Assembly (NCBI RefSeq): GCF_015672735.1
Contig: NZ_JADABY010000029.1
Coordinates: 124,001-188,000 of the forward strand
Direction of reading: 5' to 3'
Source: Citrobacter sp. Res13-Sevr-PEB04-36
GTDB lineage: Bacteria; Pseudomonadota; Gammaproteobacteria; Enterobacterales; Enterobacteriaceae
Length of the DNA: 64,000 bases
The translations under genes were made by a program, and so were the position numbers. Positions 19,945 through 29,360 of this stretch are shown piece by piece. The notes beneath the pieces are model-generated. The model had not been told where the DNA came from, did not search any database, and saw nothing but the letters and a program-made list of their open reading frames with translations. The first letter of the stretch is position 1. Every line of letters begins with the position of its first letter.

Positions 19945-19961
19945 TGTAAAAAAAGTATAAA
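19945..19961 (-). promoter_or_regulatory. KdpE-binding site upstream of kdpFABC
   Basis: The minus strand reads TTTATA-N5-TTTACA, the direct-repeat pattern recognised by phosphorylated KdpE. It lies 83 bp upstream of the kdpF start. The 307-bp kdpF/ybfA divergent gap (19863-20169) is otherwise A/T-rich and holds both promoters. Confidence 0.75.
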
Positions 19962-20169
19962 AATAGCAAAGACCGTTATTTAACTAATGATTAGTATTAA
20001 TTTAACTTTTATGTAACTTAATTACAGTTTAAGTCTAAACGGAGCATCAATAGATAAAAATAAGTGGTCGGATGAGTAGCAAAATTACACACAGGGCGGT
20101 ATTATTTTCATCAGTTAACCAAATTTATTTTCCGGTGCCATTCACCGAACAGATATAGGGGAGAGGATT

Positions 20170-20376
20170 ATGGATTTTTATAAAGAATATCCAGCGCACA
20201 TTGTCTTATTACGCCGTACTTTCGCCGTCGTGGCGGGCGTGCTGGCGCTGCCGGTTATGCTGTTCTGGAAAGACCGTGCCCGTTTTTACAGCTACCTGCA
20301 CCGCGTCTGGTCGAAAACCAGTGATAAACCGGTGTGGATGGATCAGGCTGAAAAAGCGACCTGCGATTTCTATTAA
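20170..20376 (+). CDS. ybfA: Small inner-membrane protein YbfA
   Basis: 68 residues, the E. coli YbfA length. One hydrophobic helix (about residues 14-28, [16 protein letters not shown]) is followed by a polar tail ending EKATCDFY. The function is unknown. Divergent from kdpF; GGGGAGAGG Shine-Dalgarno; followed by its own terminator. Confidence 0.92.
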   Translation: MDFYKEYPAHIVLLRRTFAVVAGVLALPVMLFWKDRARFYSYLHRVWSKTSDKPVWMDQAEKATCDFY

Positions 20377-20391
20377 GTCATCGTAATTGCT

Positions 20392-20426
20392 AAAAAAACC
20401 GCCAACAGCAATGTGGCGGTTTTTTT
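20392..20426 (+). terminator. Rho-independent terminator after ybfA
   Basis: The stem ACCGCCA / TGGCGGT is extended by A7/T7, with T7 directly after the stem, 16 bp beyond the ybfA stop. It could also work on the minus strand because of the symmetric A run. Confidence 0.88.
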
Positions 20427-20472
20427 ATGCACGGACGTCTACACTTACCCGAATAACGGATAAGGAGTCGTG

Positions 20473-21042
20473 ATGAGCAAGAGAATTCCTGTGGGTATCC
20501 GCACCTGTGTTACGGCACCTGCGGTTGGTTGTTCTGTCAGAGAAGCCTGCCCGTTCGACGACAGTACCCTGGTGCGTATTTATGCGTTGCATGAACTGTA
20601 TAAGCTTCGCCAGCGGGGGCTAACGCGCGGGGCGTTGATTGACTATCACACCCGCTACAAACTGATCCTGCTGGCGCATTCCCAACCAGAGTATCGTGAA
20701 CTAGGCCCTTTCGTTGCGGCCATCCACGAATGGAAAAGTCTTGAGGCGTTTTTTAATGAGTACCGTTTACGACTGACCCATCTGCTGCTGAATAATGCGA
20801 CCCGACGTAACCATACCAATGTTTTGATGCACGTTCAGGGCTACTTCCGCAATCAACTCGATCTGCATCAACGTCAGGAACTGACCTCGATAATCGATAG
20901 CTATCGACGCGAAGCGCAGCCACTGCTTGCACCGTTAATGCTCATCAAACACTATATGGCTGAGCACCCGAACACCTGGCTGTCCGGGCAACGTTACTTT
21001 GAACTCTGGCCAGCGATTTTGCATTTCCGCAGCCCAGATTAA
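20473..21042 (+). CDS. ybgA: DUF1722 protein YbgA
   Basis: 189 residues (E. coli about 169). The DUF1722 domain covers about residues 30-185, with conserved ALIDYHTRYKLILLAHSQPEYRELG, HTNVLMHVQGYF and IKHYM blocks. The extra N-terminal segment MSKRIPVGIRTCVTAPAVG resembles the opening of a DUF523 domain, which is fused to DUF1722 in many bacteria. ATG 20473 with GGAG 6 bases upstream is chosen over GTG 20470. It lies 18 bp upstream of phrB, a pairing conserved in E. coli. Its role, possibly linked to DNA repair, is inferred only from the neighbour. Confidence 0.9.
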   Translation: MSKRIPVGIRTCVTAPAVGCSVREACPFDDSTLVRIYALHELYKLRQRGLTRGALIDYHTRYKLILLAHSQPEYRELGPFVAAIHEWKSLEAFFNEYRLRLTHLLLNNATRRNHTNVLMHVQGYFRNQLDLHQRQELTSIIDSYRREAQPLLAPLMLIKHYMAEHPNTWLSGQRYFELWPAILHFRSPD

Positions 21043-21060
21043 TTTTTATTCGGGAGTTTT

Positions 21061-22479
21061 ATGACCACGCACCTGGTCTGGTTTCGGCGTGATTTGCGCC
21101 TGCATGACAATCTTGCTCTTGCGGCGGCGTGTCGGGATCGTTCAGCCCGGGTGCTGGCGTTATATATCTCCACTCCTGAACAATGGGCGGCTCATGATAT
21201 GTCTGCGCGTCAGGCGGCGTTTATCAGCGCGCAGTTGAATTCGCTACATGCGGCGCTGACAGAAAAAGGGATCCCACTCCTGTTTCATGAAGTTGCCGAT
21301 TTTGCTGCCAGCATCGAGACAGTAAAAAGTGTTTGCGCACAGCATGGCGTCAGGCGGTTGTTTTATAACTATGAGTATGAAATCAACGAGCGGCAGCGGG
21401 ATGCGAGGGTAGAGAAGCAGTTGCCTGACGTCGTGTGCGAAGGCTTTGATGATAGCGTGATCCTGCCCCCGGGCGCGGTTATGACTGGCAATCATGAAAT
21501 GTATAAAGTCTTCACGCCGTTTAAAAATGCCTGGCTGAAGCGAATTAAAGACGGCATTCCGGAATGTGTTAGCGCGCCAAAGATGCGGGAGAGTGGGGCG
21601 CTAACCGCGCCGTTAGCACCGTTGGTGCTGGATTATCCGCAGCAGGATTTTGATGCAGCACTTTTCCCGGCGCAAGAAAAACAGGCTATTGCGCAGTTAC
21701 GCCAGTTTTGCCAGCAGGCGGCGAGCGACTATGAACAACAGCGTGATTACCCGGCAATTGAAGGCACCAGTCGCTTGTCTGCGAGTCTGGCCACGGGCGG
21801 GTTGTCACCGCGTCAATGCCTGAACCGTCTGTTAGTGGAACAGCCACTGGCGCTAGAAGGCGGGGCCGGGAGCGTCTGGCTGAATGAACTTATCTGGCGT
21901 GAATTTTACCGACATTTAATGACCTGGTATCCGGCGCTGTGTCGGCATCAACCGTTTATTCGCTGGACTGACCGCGTGCAATGGCAGAACAACGCGGCGC
22001 ATCTTCAGGCGTGGCAGACGGGAAATACGGGATACCCCATTGTTGATGCCGCGATGCGCCAGCTTAGCGCTACCGGCTGGATGCATAACCGTTTACGCAT
22101 GATAACTGCCAGCTTCCTGGTGAAAGATCTGCTGATTGACTGGCGTAAAGGCGAGCAGTACTTCATGTCGCAACTGATCGACGGCGACCTGGCGGCCAAT
22201 AATGGTGGCTGGCAGTGGGCTGCGTCTACCGGAACCGATGCTGCACCGTATTTCCGCATTTTTAACCCCACAACTCAGGGGGAGAAATTCGACCGCGACG
22301 GTGAGTTTATTCGCCAGTGGGTACCAGAACTGTGTGATGTTCCGGGTAAAGCTATCCACGACCCGTGGACGTGGGCAGAAAAAGCGCAGGTTACCCTCGA
22401 TTATCCCCGTCCGATTGTAGATCATAAACAGGCACGGCTGGCGACGCTGGCAGCCTACGAGGCGGCACGCAAGGGGTGA
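21061..22479 (+). CDS. phrB: Deoxyribodipyrimidine photolyase
   Basis: 472-residue CPD photolyase, equal to E. coli PhrB. It repairs cyclobutane pyrimidine dimers using blue light, with FADH- and an antenna folate (MTHF). The N-terminal Rossmann antenna domain starts MTTHLVWFRRDLRLHDN. The FAD domain includes ELIWREFYRHL, WQTGNTGYPIVDAAMRQL and WQWAASTGTDAAPYFRIFNP. Probably cotranscribed with ybgA. Confidence 0.98.
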   Translation: MTTHLVWFRRDLRLHDNLALAAACRDRSARVLALYISTPEQWAAHDMSARQAAFISAQLNSLHAALTEKGIPLLFHEVADFAASIETVKSVCAQHGVRRLFYNYEYEINERQRDARVEKQLPDVVCEGFDDSVILPPGAVMTGNHEMYKVFTPFKNAWLKRIKDGIPECVSAPKMRESGALTAPLAPLVLDYPQQDFDAALFPAQEKQAIAQLRQFCQQAASDYEQQRDYPAIEGTSRLSASLATGGLSPRQCLNRLLVEQPLALEGGAGSVWLNELIWREFYRHLMTWYPALCRHQPFIRWTDRVQWQNNAAHLQAWQTGNTGYPIVDAAMRQLSATGWMHNRLRMITASFLVKDLLIDWRKGEQYFMSQLIDGDLAANNGGWQWAASTGTDAAPYFRIFNPTTQGEKFDRDGEFIRQWVPELCDVPGKAIHDPWTWAEKAQVTLDYPRPIVDHKQARLATLAAYEAARKG

Positions 22480-22640
22480 GAGTACGGTCGATTTTTGCGT
22501 ACTACCATCCGGTAGCATGAATGTGTTGCTGCCGGGCGCATTTAGGGTTGGAGCGTGTACGCAAGGCTGTGAATGCCTGGATGCACGCGTCACACTCGGG
22601 CAGTAAAGTTCCGTCATCTTCTTTCAGGTGACGGAACACG

Positions 22641-23555
22641 ATGACAACGCCAGCGACGTCCACACCGCATGATGCGGTATTCAAAACATTTTTACGCCAT
22701 CCCGAAACAGCGCGCGATTTCCTCGACATTCACCTTCCGGCTTCTCTGCGGACGCTTTGCGATTTATCCACGTTGAAACTGGAGTCAGAGAGCTTTATCG
22801 ACGCTGATCTACGTTCCTGCTACTCCGATGTGCTCTGGTCTTTACACACACGCGAAGGCGATGGTTATGTTTATGTCGTTATAGAGCATCAGAGTTCAGC
22901 CGATCCGCATATGGCTTTTCGTCTGCTGCGTTATGCGATGGCAGCTATGCAGCGCCATCTGGATGCTGGGCACAAGGAATTACCGCTGGTCATTCCGATG
23001 CTGTTTTATCATGGCTGTCGAAGCCCGTACCCGTATTCACTGTGCTGGCTGGATGCGTTCACCGATCCCGTGGCGGCAAAACAACTTTATGCCAGCGCAT
23101 TTCCGCTGGTGGATATAACGGTTGTGCCTGATGACGACATCATGGCTCACAGGCGAATGGCGTTGCTGGAACTGATGCAAAAGCATATCCGTCAGCGGGA
23201 TTTGATGGAGTTGGTAGAGCAACTAAGCACACTGCTACTAACAGGTTGCACTAATGACACCCAGCTACAGGCGATGTTTAATTACATTCTGCAATCCGGC
23301 GATGAATCTCGTTTTACTGAATTTATGCAAGAGATGGCGCAACGGGTCCCCCAACACAAGGAGAGGCTGATGACTATTGCGGAGCGGTTACGGTTAGATG
23401 GAGTACAGGAAGGATTACAACAAGGACTACAGCAGGGTAAGCAAGAAGCCGCGTTGCGTATTGCGCAAACCATGCTGGCACAAGGAATAGATCGTGAAAT
23501 GGTGTTACTGATTACCGGTCTGTCTGACGGCGATCTGGCAGCAAATAATTCGTAA
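22641..23555 (+). CDS. Rpn-family PD-(D/E)XK nuclease/putative transposase
   Basis: 304 residues of the Rpn (recombination-promoting nuclease, transposase_31-like) family. The nuclease core residues are Asp63 (YSDVLW), Glu82 and Gln84 (VIEHQS), as in E. coli RpnA. The C-terminus has the family's Gln/Gly-rich repeat ([18 protein letters not shown]). It lies between phrB and dtpD, where E. coli has no gene. No transposon ends are visible. Start by MTTPATS is assumed; the Shine-Dalgarno is weak. Confidence 0.88.
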   Translation: MTTPATSTPHDAVFKTFLRHPETARDFLDIHLPASLRTLCDLSTLKLESESFIDADLRSCYSDVLWSLHTREGDGYVYVVIEHQSSADPHMAFRLLRYAMAAMQRHLDAGHKELPLVIPMLFYHGCRSPYPYSLCWLDAFTDPVAAKQLYASAFPLVDITVVPDDDIMAHRRMALLELMQKHIRQRDLMELVEQLSTLLLTGCTNDTQLQAMFNYILQSGDESRFTEFMQEMAQRVPQHKERLMTIAERLRLDGVQEGLQQGLQQGKQEAALRIAQTMLAQGIDREMVLLITGLSDGDLAANNS

Positions 23556-23563
23556 CCGAAGGA

Positions 23564-23603
23564 TAAAAAGCAGGCCCGAGATATGTGACATCACCGGGCC
23601 TGC
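23564..23603 (-). terminator. Terminator of dtpD
   Basis: On the minus strand a 9-bp stem (GCAGGCCCG / CGGGCCTGC) is followed by five T residues. It lies between the converging rpn-like gene and dtpD, 4 bp after the dtpD stop. Confidence 0.8.
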
Positions 23604-23607
23604 AAAC

Positions 23608-25089
23608 TCAGGATGCTAGTGCCAGCGCGCGTTTTTTAAATTTGACTGACTGATACAGCCAGATCAGCAATACCAGTGCCACGCAGGCCAGCGCGCCCCA
23701 GGTAATTTCGCTAAAGACATCAATATACGCGTTAATGGAATAGTTGATGGCCCCGGAGGCATCAAACGCGCCTTGTGACGTCTGGTCGGCAATCACCCCC
23801 GCCAGATAGTTGGCAATGGCACCGGAAAGCAGCATATAGATACCGGTTAACACGCCGGTGACGCCAGGGATCTCAATGCGCGTAATCTGCGACATGGCGA
23901 CCGGGTCGATAAACAGTTCGGCAAATCCCATTACTGCCAGCCCTAACACCATCAGCGGCATAGAGGAGTGACCGTAGGTTGCAGACCAGCGTGCGCTTAA
24001 GGTCAGAATGCAGAACCCGGCGCTCATCAAACCCAGGCCGAGGGCGAATTTCCCCCAGATGCGTACGGTACGATTACCGCTGACGCTTTCTTTTACCACC
24101 CAGGCCAACACGATGCCGCACAGCATCACGGCAAAGGCGTTTACCGACTGGAACATGGCGGTAGGAACGGAATATCCAAGAATATCGCGATTAACAAAGC
24201 GGTCGATATACAGGCTAATGGAGCTGCCACCCTGCTGTGCAAAGGCCCAGAACAACAGGCTGAAGAACGTCAGCGTGACGATAAGCCCCAGTTCTTTGCG
24301 CTGCTTTTGCGTCTGCGCCTGACGGTAAATTTTTGCCAGAACGACCAGACCAATAAGGGTGGCGACGATCAGTGCATAGACGGACCACTCTTTCCAGAAC
24401 AGAACGGTAATTAGCAGCGGTGCGGCGACCAGCAGCACTAACAGCCAGGCCCAGTTTGGCAGAACAAACGTTCTGGCACACAGGACCGCTTTGTTGACGC
24501 CAGTGGTGTGCGCGAAATGTCGGTTACCGCACAGGAAAATCACCAGGCCTGCCAGCATACCAATTGCGGCCAGCGCGAAGCCCATCGCCCAGCTGTACTC
24601 TTCCTGCACATAGCCACAGGCAATGGGGGCGATAATTGAACCGATATTTCCGGCGGCGTAGAGCAGTGAAAATCCACCATCGCGGCGCGGATCGTCGGTC
24701 TGGTACAGTTCACCCAGCAGGCAGCTAATGTTGGATTTAAACAGACCGTAGCCGCAGACAATGATTGCCAAAGATAAATAAAGGAATGCTGGCGCCATTT
24801 CACTGGCACCCAGTACTAAGTGCCCAACCGCCATTAACAACGCGCCTATCATCACAGCCATACGGTTGCCAAGGACCTTATCCGCCAGGTATCCCCCGAG
24901 GATAGGTGTGACATACACCAGCGAGCAGTAGGCGCTGAATAACGCATATGCATGAGTGTCGTTGTACTTGAGTTGGTTGGTGAGATACAGGATCAGCAGG
25001 GCGCGCATGCCGTAAAAACTGAAGTATTCCCAAATTTGCAGCGCAACGACGTAATAAATTGCGCGTGGCTGAGATGCTTGTTTATTCAT
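23608..25089 (-). CDS. dtpD: Dipeptide permease DtpD
   Basis: 493-residue proton-dependent oligopeptide transporter (POT/PTR2, MFS), E. coli DtpD/YbgH length. The N-terminus [20 protein letters not shown] leads into helix 1 with [16 protein letters not shown], the family ExxERFxYY-like signature in its DtpD variant. About 14 membrane helices are predicted. It imports di- and tripeptides. The 288-bp gap to ybgI (25090-25377) shows no further gene or clear motif. Confidence 0.95.
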   Translation of the reverse strand: MNKQASQPRAIYYVVALQIWEYFSFYGMRALLILYLTNQLKYNDTHAYALFSAYCSLVYVTPILGGYLADKVLGNRMAVMIGALLMAVGHLVLGASEMAPAFLYLSLAIIVCGYGLFKSNISCLLGELYQTDDPRRDGGFSLLYAAGNIGSIIAPIACGYVQEEYSWAMGFALAAIGMLAGLVIFLCGNRHFAHTTGVNKAVLCARTFVLPNWAWLLVLLVAAPLLITVLFWKEWSVYALIVATLIGLVVLAKIYRQAQTQKQRKELGLIVTLTFFSLLFWAFAQQGGSSISLYIDRFVNRDILGYSVPTAMFQSVNAFAVMLCGIVLAWVVKESVSGNRTVRIWGKFALGLGLMSAGFCILTLSARWSATYGHSSMPLMVLGLAVMGFAELFIDPVAMSQITRIEIPGVTGVLTGIYMLLSGAIANYLAGVIADQTSQGAFDASGAINYSINAYIDVFSEITWGALACVALVLLIWLYQSVKFKKRALALAS

Positions 25090-25377
25090 TCTATTCTCGA
25101 AGTGAATACCTCACGGCAGGATGAAGGTACTGCGTGAGCGTGTTTCCTTGAAGTTGTAACCTTGATACAGATCTGATTATTTTTGCAATATGCTGTCTGA
25201 TTGCATAAATATACATGAATACGATTGCGTGGTGGTAAGCAATTTACGTTCAAATAGCGAGTGATTGTTTCTTAATGTGTCAGTGAAATGGTTATCGACG
25301 AATGGAGGCGGGGACGCTATTTTACATAAGCAGTATTGCTGATTGGACAGGCAGAATTTATGACAACGAGGGCGATG

Positions 25378-26121
25378 ATGAAAAACACCGAACTGGAACA
25401 ACTGATCAACGACAAACTGAACAGTGCCGCGATTAGCGACTATGCGCCGAATGGTTTGCAGGTTGAGGGCAAAGAGACGGTGCATAAAATCGTGACCGGT
25501 GTGACCGCAAGCCAGGCATTGCTGGATGAGGCTGTTCGCCTGGGAGCTGATGCGGTCATCGTTCACCACGGTTACTTCTGGAAAGGTGAATCTCCGGTGA
25601 TTCGCGGCATGAAGCGCCATCGTCTGAAAACGCTGTTGGAAAATGACATTAACCTGTATGGCTGGCACCTGCCGCTGGATGCCCACCCGGAGCTGGGTAA
25701 TAACGCACAGCTGGCTGCGTTATTGGGCATTACCGTGATGGGGGAAATTGAGCCGTTGGTACCCTGGGGTGAACTGGCCATGCCGGTTCCGGGGCTGGAA
25801 CTTGCCTCGTGGATTGAAGCGCGTTTAGGGCGTAAACCATTGTGGTGTGGCGATAGCGGGCCGGAAAAAATTCAGCGCGTTGCCTGGTGTACCGGGGGCG
25901 GGCAAAGCTTCATTGATAGCGCGGCCCGTTTTGGCGTTGATGCCTTTATTACCGGCGAGGTCTCAGAGCAAACCATTCACTCAGCCCGTGAGCAGGGGCT
26001 GCATTTCTATGCTGCCGGACACCATGCTACCGAACGCGGCGGTATCCGGGCGTTAAGTGAATGGCTGAATGAAAATACCGAACTGGATGTGTCGTTTATC
26101 GATATTCCTAACCCCGCCTAA
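25378..26121 (+). CDS. ybgI: NIF3-family metal hydrolase YbgI
   Basis: 247 residues, as in E. coli YbgI (NIF3/DUF34 family, toroidal hexamer with a dimetal site). Metal ligands are in [11 protein letters not shown] and [10 protein letters not shown]. Often annotated 'GTP cyclohydrolase 1 type 2'; the true reaction is unsettled. Start 25378 (MKNTELEQL) is chosen over upstream in-frame starts from 25336 by length and GAGGG spacing. It precedes pxpBCA in the same direction. Confidence 0.95.
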   Translation: MKNTELEQLINDKLNSAAISDYAPNGLQVEGKETVHKIVTGVTASQALLDEAVRLGADAVIVHHGYFWKGESPVIRGMKRHRLKTLLENDINLYGWHLPLDAHPELGNNAQLAALLGITVMGEIEPLVPWGELAMPVPGLELASWIEARLGRKPLWCGDSGPEKIQRVAWCTGGGQSFIDSAARFGVDAFITGEVSEQTIHSAREQGLHFYAAGHHATERGGIRALSEWLNENTELDVSFIDIPNPA

Positions 26122-26150
26122 TGAATCAGGTTGTAAAAAGAGGGACGAAA

Positions 26151-26807
26151 GTGCAGCGAGCGCGTTGTTATCTGTTAGGTGAAACTGCGGTGGTTCTGGA
26201 ACTGGAACCCCCCATTACGCTGGCGACCCAGAAACGTATCTGGGGTTTGGCTCAGCGCCTGGTTGATGCCCCGAATGTGCTTGAAGTGATTCCGGGCATG
26301 AACAATATCACGGTGACGCTGCGTAATCCGCAAACTCTGGCGCTGGATGCTATTGAACGTCTGCAGCGCTGGTGGGAGGAGAGTGAAGCGCTGGAGCCGG
26401 AGTCGCGCTTTATTGAAATTCCTGTGACCTACGGCGGAAAGCAGGGACCGGATCTGGCCGACGTCGCGCAGCACAGTGGATTAAGCGAGAAGCAGGTTGT
26501 TGAATTGCATGCATCTGTTGACTATGTGGTCTGGTTTTTAGGCTTTCAGCCAGGTTTCCCGTATCTCGGGAGCTTACCGGAACAACTGCATACCCCACGA
26601 CGTGCGGAACCGCGTCTGATTGTTCCAGCAGGTTCGGTCGGTATCGGTGGCTCACAAACCGGTATCTACCCGCTCGCCACGCCGGGAGGATGGCAGCTGA
26701 TAGGGCATACCGCCATTAAGTTGTTTGATCCACTCCAGGATGAACCCATTCTCTTACGACCTGGAGATACCGTGCGCTTTGTACCGCAGAGGGAGGGTGT
26801 ATGTTAA
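26151..26807 (+). CDS. pxpB: 5-oxoprolinase subunit PxpB
   Basis: 218 residues from GTG 26151 ([14 protein letters not shown]), which matches the E. coli PxpB/YbgJ start. An in-frame ATG at 26121, overlapping the ybgI stop, would add ten residues. This KipI/allophanate-hydrolase-subunit-1 domain protein contains [18 protein letters not shown] and [20 protein letters not shown]. With PxpA and PxpC it hydrolyses 5-oxoproline to glutamate with ATP. It overlaps pxpC by 7 bp. Confidence 0.95.
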   Translation: MQRARCYLLGETAVVLELEPPITLATQKRIWGLAQRLVDAPNVLEVIPGMNNITVTLRNPQTLALDAIERLQRWWEESEALEPESRFIEIPVTYGGKQGPDLADVAQHSGLSEKQVVELHASVDYVVWFLGFQPGFPYLGSLPEQLHTPRRAEPRLIVPAGSVGIGGSQTGIYPLATPGGWQLIGHTAIKLFDPLQDEPILLRPGDTVRFVPQREGVC

Positions 26808-27733
26808 CTATCATTCGTGCCGGCATGTACACCTCCGTCCAGGACGGTGGTCGTCACGGTTTTCGCCAGTCAGGGATCAGCCATTGTGGGGCGCTGGATA
26901 AGCCTGCACTGAACGTCGCTAACCTGCTGGTAGGTAATGATGCTAATGCCGCTGCGCTGGAGATAACGCTCGGTCAGCTGGTGGTGGAGTTTGATGCAGA
27001 TGGCTGGTTCGCGCTGACCGGTGCGGGATGTGACGCGCATTTAGACGGTAGCCCCGTGTGGAGCGGATGGCGGCTGCCGGTGAAGGCCGGACAACGTCTG
27101 ACGCTAAAACGTCCTCAACATGGCATGCGCAGTTATCTGGCGGTGGCCGGCGGCATCGATGTTCCCGATGTCATGGGCTCGTGCAGTACCGATCTGAAAG
27201 TCGGCATTGGCGGTCTGGAAGGGCGTCTGCTACGCGATGGTGACCGGCTGGCGCTGGGCGTATCAACCCGACAGTTCAGCGGACCGCAGGGGGTAAAACA
27301 GCTCATGTGGGGCAACCGCATTCGTGCGTTACCCGGACCTGAGTATCATGAGTTTGACGAGGCTTCACAGGCGTCGTTCTGGCGCTCACCGTGGCAACTC
27401 AGCCCGCAGAGTAACCGAATGGGGTATCGCCTGCAGGGGCAGCCGCTGACGCGTACCACTGAGCGTGAGATGTTATCGCACGGTCTGCTTCCCGGGGTGG
27501 TGCAGGTGCCGCATAACGGCCAGCCGATCGTGCTGATGAACGATGCCCAGACCACAGGTGGTTATCCGCGCATCGCCTGTATCATTGAGGCGGATATGTA
27601 CCATCTGGCGCAAATCCCCCTCGGGCAGCCGATTCATTTTGTTCAGTGTTCGCTGGAGGAGGCGCTAAAGGCGCGTCACGATCGGCTGCGTTATCTGGAA
27701 CAATTAACATGGCGGCTTAACGATGAAAATTGA
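26801..27733 (+). CDS. pxpC: 5-oxoprolinase subunit PxpC
   Basis: 310 residues, allophanate-hydrolase-subunit-2/KipA-type cyclophilin-like domain, same length as E. coli YbgK. Marks include [36 protein letters not shown] and [13 protein letters not shown]. It pairs with PxpB in the ATP-dependent 5-oxoprolinase. It overlaps pxpB by 7 bp and pxpA by 11 bp, showing translational coupling. Confidence 0.96.
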   Translation: MLTIIRAGMYTSVQDGGRHGFRQSGISHCGALDKPALNVANLLVGNDANAAALEITLGQLVVEFDADGWFALTGAGCDAHLDGSPVWSGWRLPVKAGQRLTLKRPQHGMRSYLAVAGGIDVPDVMGSCSTDLKVGIGGLEGRLLRDGDRLALGVSTRQFSGPQGVKQLMWGNRIRALPGPEYHEFDEASQASFWRSPWQLSPQSNRMGYRLQGQPLTRTTEREMLSHGLLPGVVQVPHNGQPIVLMNDAQTTGGYPRIACIIEADMYHLAQIPLGQPIHFVQCSLEEALKARHDRLRYLEQLTWRLNDEN

Positions 27734-28457
27734 TCTGAATGCAGACCTCGGCGAAGGTTGCGCAAATGACGCAGCGCTGCTGCAACTGGTGTCTTCTGCC
27801 AACATAGCCTGCGGATTTCACGCCGGGGATGCGCAAACCATGCTGGCAAGCGTGCGTGAAGCGTTAAAAAATGGCGTGGTAGTAGGGGCTCACCCAAGCT
27901 TCCCGGATCGGGAAAACTTTGGCCGTAGCGCCATGACCCTGCCCGTTGACACGGTTTATGCCCAGACGCTGTATCAAGTCGGTGCGCTGGCGGCGATAAC
28001 CCGGGCGGAAGGCGGCGTGATGCGTCACGTCAAACCGCACGGCATGCTGTACAACCAGGCAGCAAAGGACCCGCAGTTGGCCGATGCCATCGCCAGGGCG
28101 GTGTATGCCTGCGATCCGTCGCTGGTATTGGTAGGACTGGCGGGCAGCGAATTGATTCGAGCCGGCGAACATTATGGGCTGGTGACGCGTCAGGAGGTAT
28201 TTGCCGATCGAGGTTATCAGGCGGATGGCTGCCTGGTTCCGCGAAGCCAGCCGGGGGCGCTGATTGAAGATGAAGAGCAAGCGCTGGCGCAAACCTTAGA
28301 AATGGTGCAGTTTGGGAGAGTCAAAAGCCAGACCGGAGAATGGGCCAACGTCACGGCGCAGACGGTCTGTATTCATGGTGATGGTGAGCACGCACTCGCT
28401 TTTGCCCGCCGCTTGCGCAGCGCGTTTAATGCATGCAATATTGAAATTAGCGCATAA
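27723..28457 (+). CDS. pxpA: 5-oxoprolinase subunit PxpA
   Basis: 244-residue LamB/YcsF-family TIM-like barrel protein (E. coli YbgL). It begins [20 protein letters not shown] with [12 protein letters not shown], the family signature. Third component of PxpABC, which disposes of 5-oxoproline, a spontaneous cyclisation product of glutamine and glutamate. The last pxp gene is followed by the 123-bp repeat and the DUF969/DUF979 pair. Confidence 0.96.
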   Translation: MKIDLNADLGEGCANDAALLQLVSSANIACGFHAGDAQTMLASVREALKNGVVVGAHPSFPDRENFGRSAMTLPVDTVYAQTLYQVGALAAITRAEGGVMRHVKPHGMLYNQAAKDPQLADAIARAVYACDPSLVLVGLAGSELIRAGEHYGLVTRQEVFADRGYQADGCLVPRSQPGALIEDEEQALAQTLEMVQFGRVKSQTGEWANVTAQTVCIHGDGEHALAFARRLRSAFNACNIEISA

Positions 28458-28497
28458 GATTTGCCATACAAAACAATAATATATTACACAACAACAT

Positions 28498-28620
28498 ATA
28501 CTCTAAATATTTCGAGTTGCAGGAAGATGACCAGTGAGTGAGTTCCCAGGAGCTTACATAAGTAAGTGACTGGGGTGAACGAACGCAGTCAACGCACCTG
28601 CAGCTTGAAGTATGACGAGT
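28498..28620 (+). repeat. Enterobacterial ~125-bp inverted repeat element, copy 1
   Basis: The block starts ATACTCTAAATATTTCGAGT and ends CTTGAAGTATGACGAGT. Its two ends form an imperfect inverted repeat (GAGTTGCAGG... / ...CCTGCAGCTTGAAG). The interior GGAGCTTACATAAGTAAGTG also pairs with itself. The same block occurs inverted at 47802-47927. It occupies most of the 180-bp pxpA-DUF969 gap and ends 17 bp before the DUF969 start. It resembles short non-coding repeats scattered through Citrobacter, Salmonella and Klebsiella genomes (from memory). Confidence 0.8.
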
Positions 28621-28637
28621 TTTAACAGGAATGAATT

Positions 28638-29360
28638 ATGGAAGAGGTAATTTCTCTTTGGCCATTGACGGGGATCGCCGTCATCGTGGTCGGATTTCTT
28701 TTACGTTTTAACCCGGTATTGGTGGTCATCATTGCCGGGATCGTCACAGGACTGGCGGCGCATATGCCGATCGCCACTATCCTCGAAAAACTGGGTGAAG
28801 GTTTTCTCAACACCCGCAATCTGCCGTTTATCTTATTGATCCCACTGGCGGTCATTGGCCTGCTGGAGCGCCATGGCCTGAAAGAACGCGCCCAGGCGTG
28901 GATCGCGAAAATCCGCAGCGCCACCAGTGGCCGTCTGCTGATTGTTTATCTGTTTATCCGTGAAGCAACCGCCGCGCTGGGGCTGACCAGTCTGGGTGGG
29001 CATCCGCAAATGGTGCGTCCACTTCTGGCGCCGATGGCGGAAGGGGCCGCTGAGAAAAATCACGGCGAACTGCCGGGTTCGGTACGCTATCGCCTGCGTG
29101 CAATGTCGGCGGCGACCGATAACGTCGGGCTGTTTTTCGGCGAAGATATCTTTGTTGCCTTTGGGGCAATCATCTTCATGCACAACTTTATGCTGGAGTC
29201 CGGCGGGATCCAGACCGAGCCGCTGCACATTGCCTTGTGGGGGATCCCAACGGCGATTTGTGCCTTCCTGATCCACGGTGCGCGCTTGTGGCGGCTGGAT
29301 AGCTATCTGCAACGAGAAGTCGCGAAAGCGAATGCCGCAGCGAAAGGGGAAGCGAAATGA
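28638..29360 (+). CDS. DUF969 membrane protein, putative 5-oxoproline permease subunit
   Basis: 240 residues with several membrane helices (first about residues 8-30, LTGIAVIVVGFLLRFNPVLVV). Conserved NLPFILLIPLAVIGLLERHGLKE and GLTSLGGHPQMVRPLLAPMAEGA are the DUF969 core. It overlaps the DUF979 gene by 4 bp (ATGA). DUF969/DUF979 pairs cluster with pxp and pcp genes in many bacteria and are thought to form a 5-oxoproline transporter. This is an inference from context, not shown by sequence. Confidence 0.85.
   Translation: MEEVISLWPLTGIAVIVVGFLLRFNPVLVVIIAGIVTGLAAHMPIATILEKLGEGFLNTRNLPFILLIPLAVIGLLERHGLKERAQAWIAKIRSATSGRLLIVYLFIREATAALGLTSLGGHPQMVRPLLAPMAEGAAEKNHGELPGSVRYRLRAMSAATDNVGLFFGEDIFVAFGAIIFMHNFMLESGGIQTEPLHIALWGIPTAICAFLIHGARLWRLDSYLQREVAKANAAAKGEAK

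Noticed and set aside
22502-22729. Minus-strand ORF of 75 codons with a C-rich end (LPECDACIQAFTALRTRSNPKC)
   Set aside because: Looks briefly like a zinc-binding protein, but it lies antisense over the start of the Rpn gene and lacks a good start signal; not enough to call a gene.
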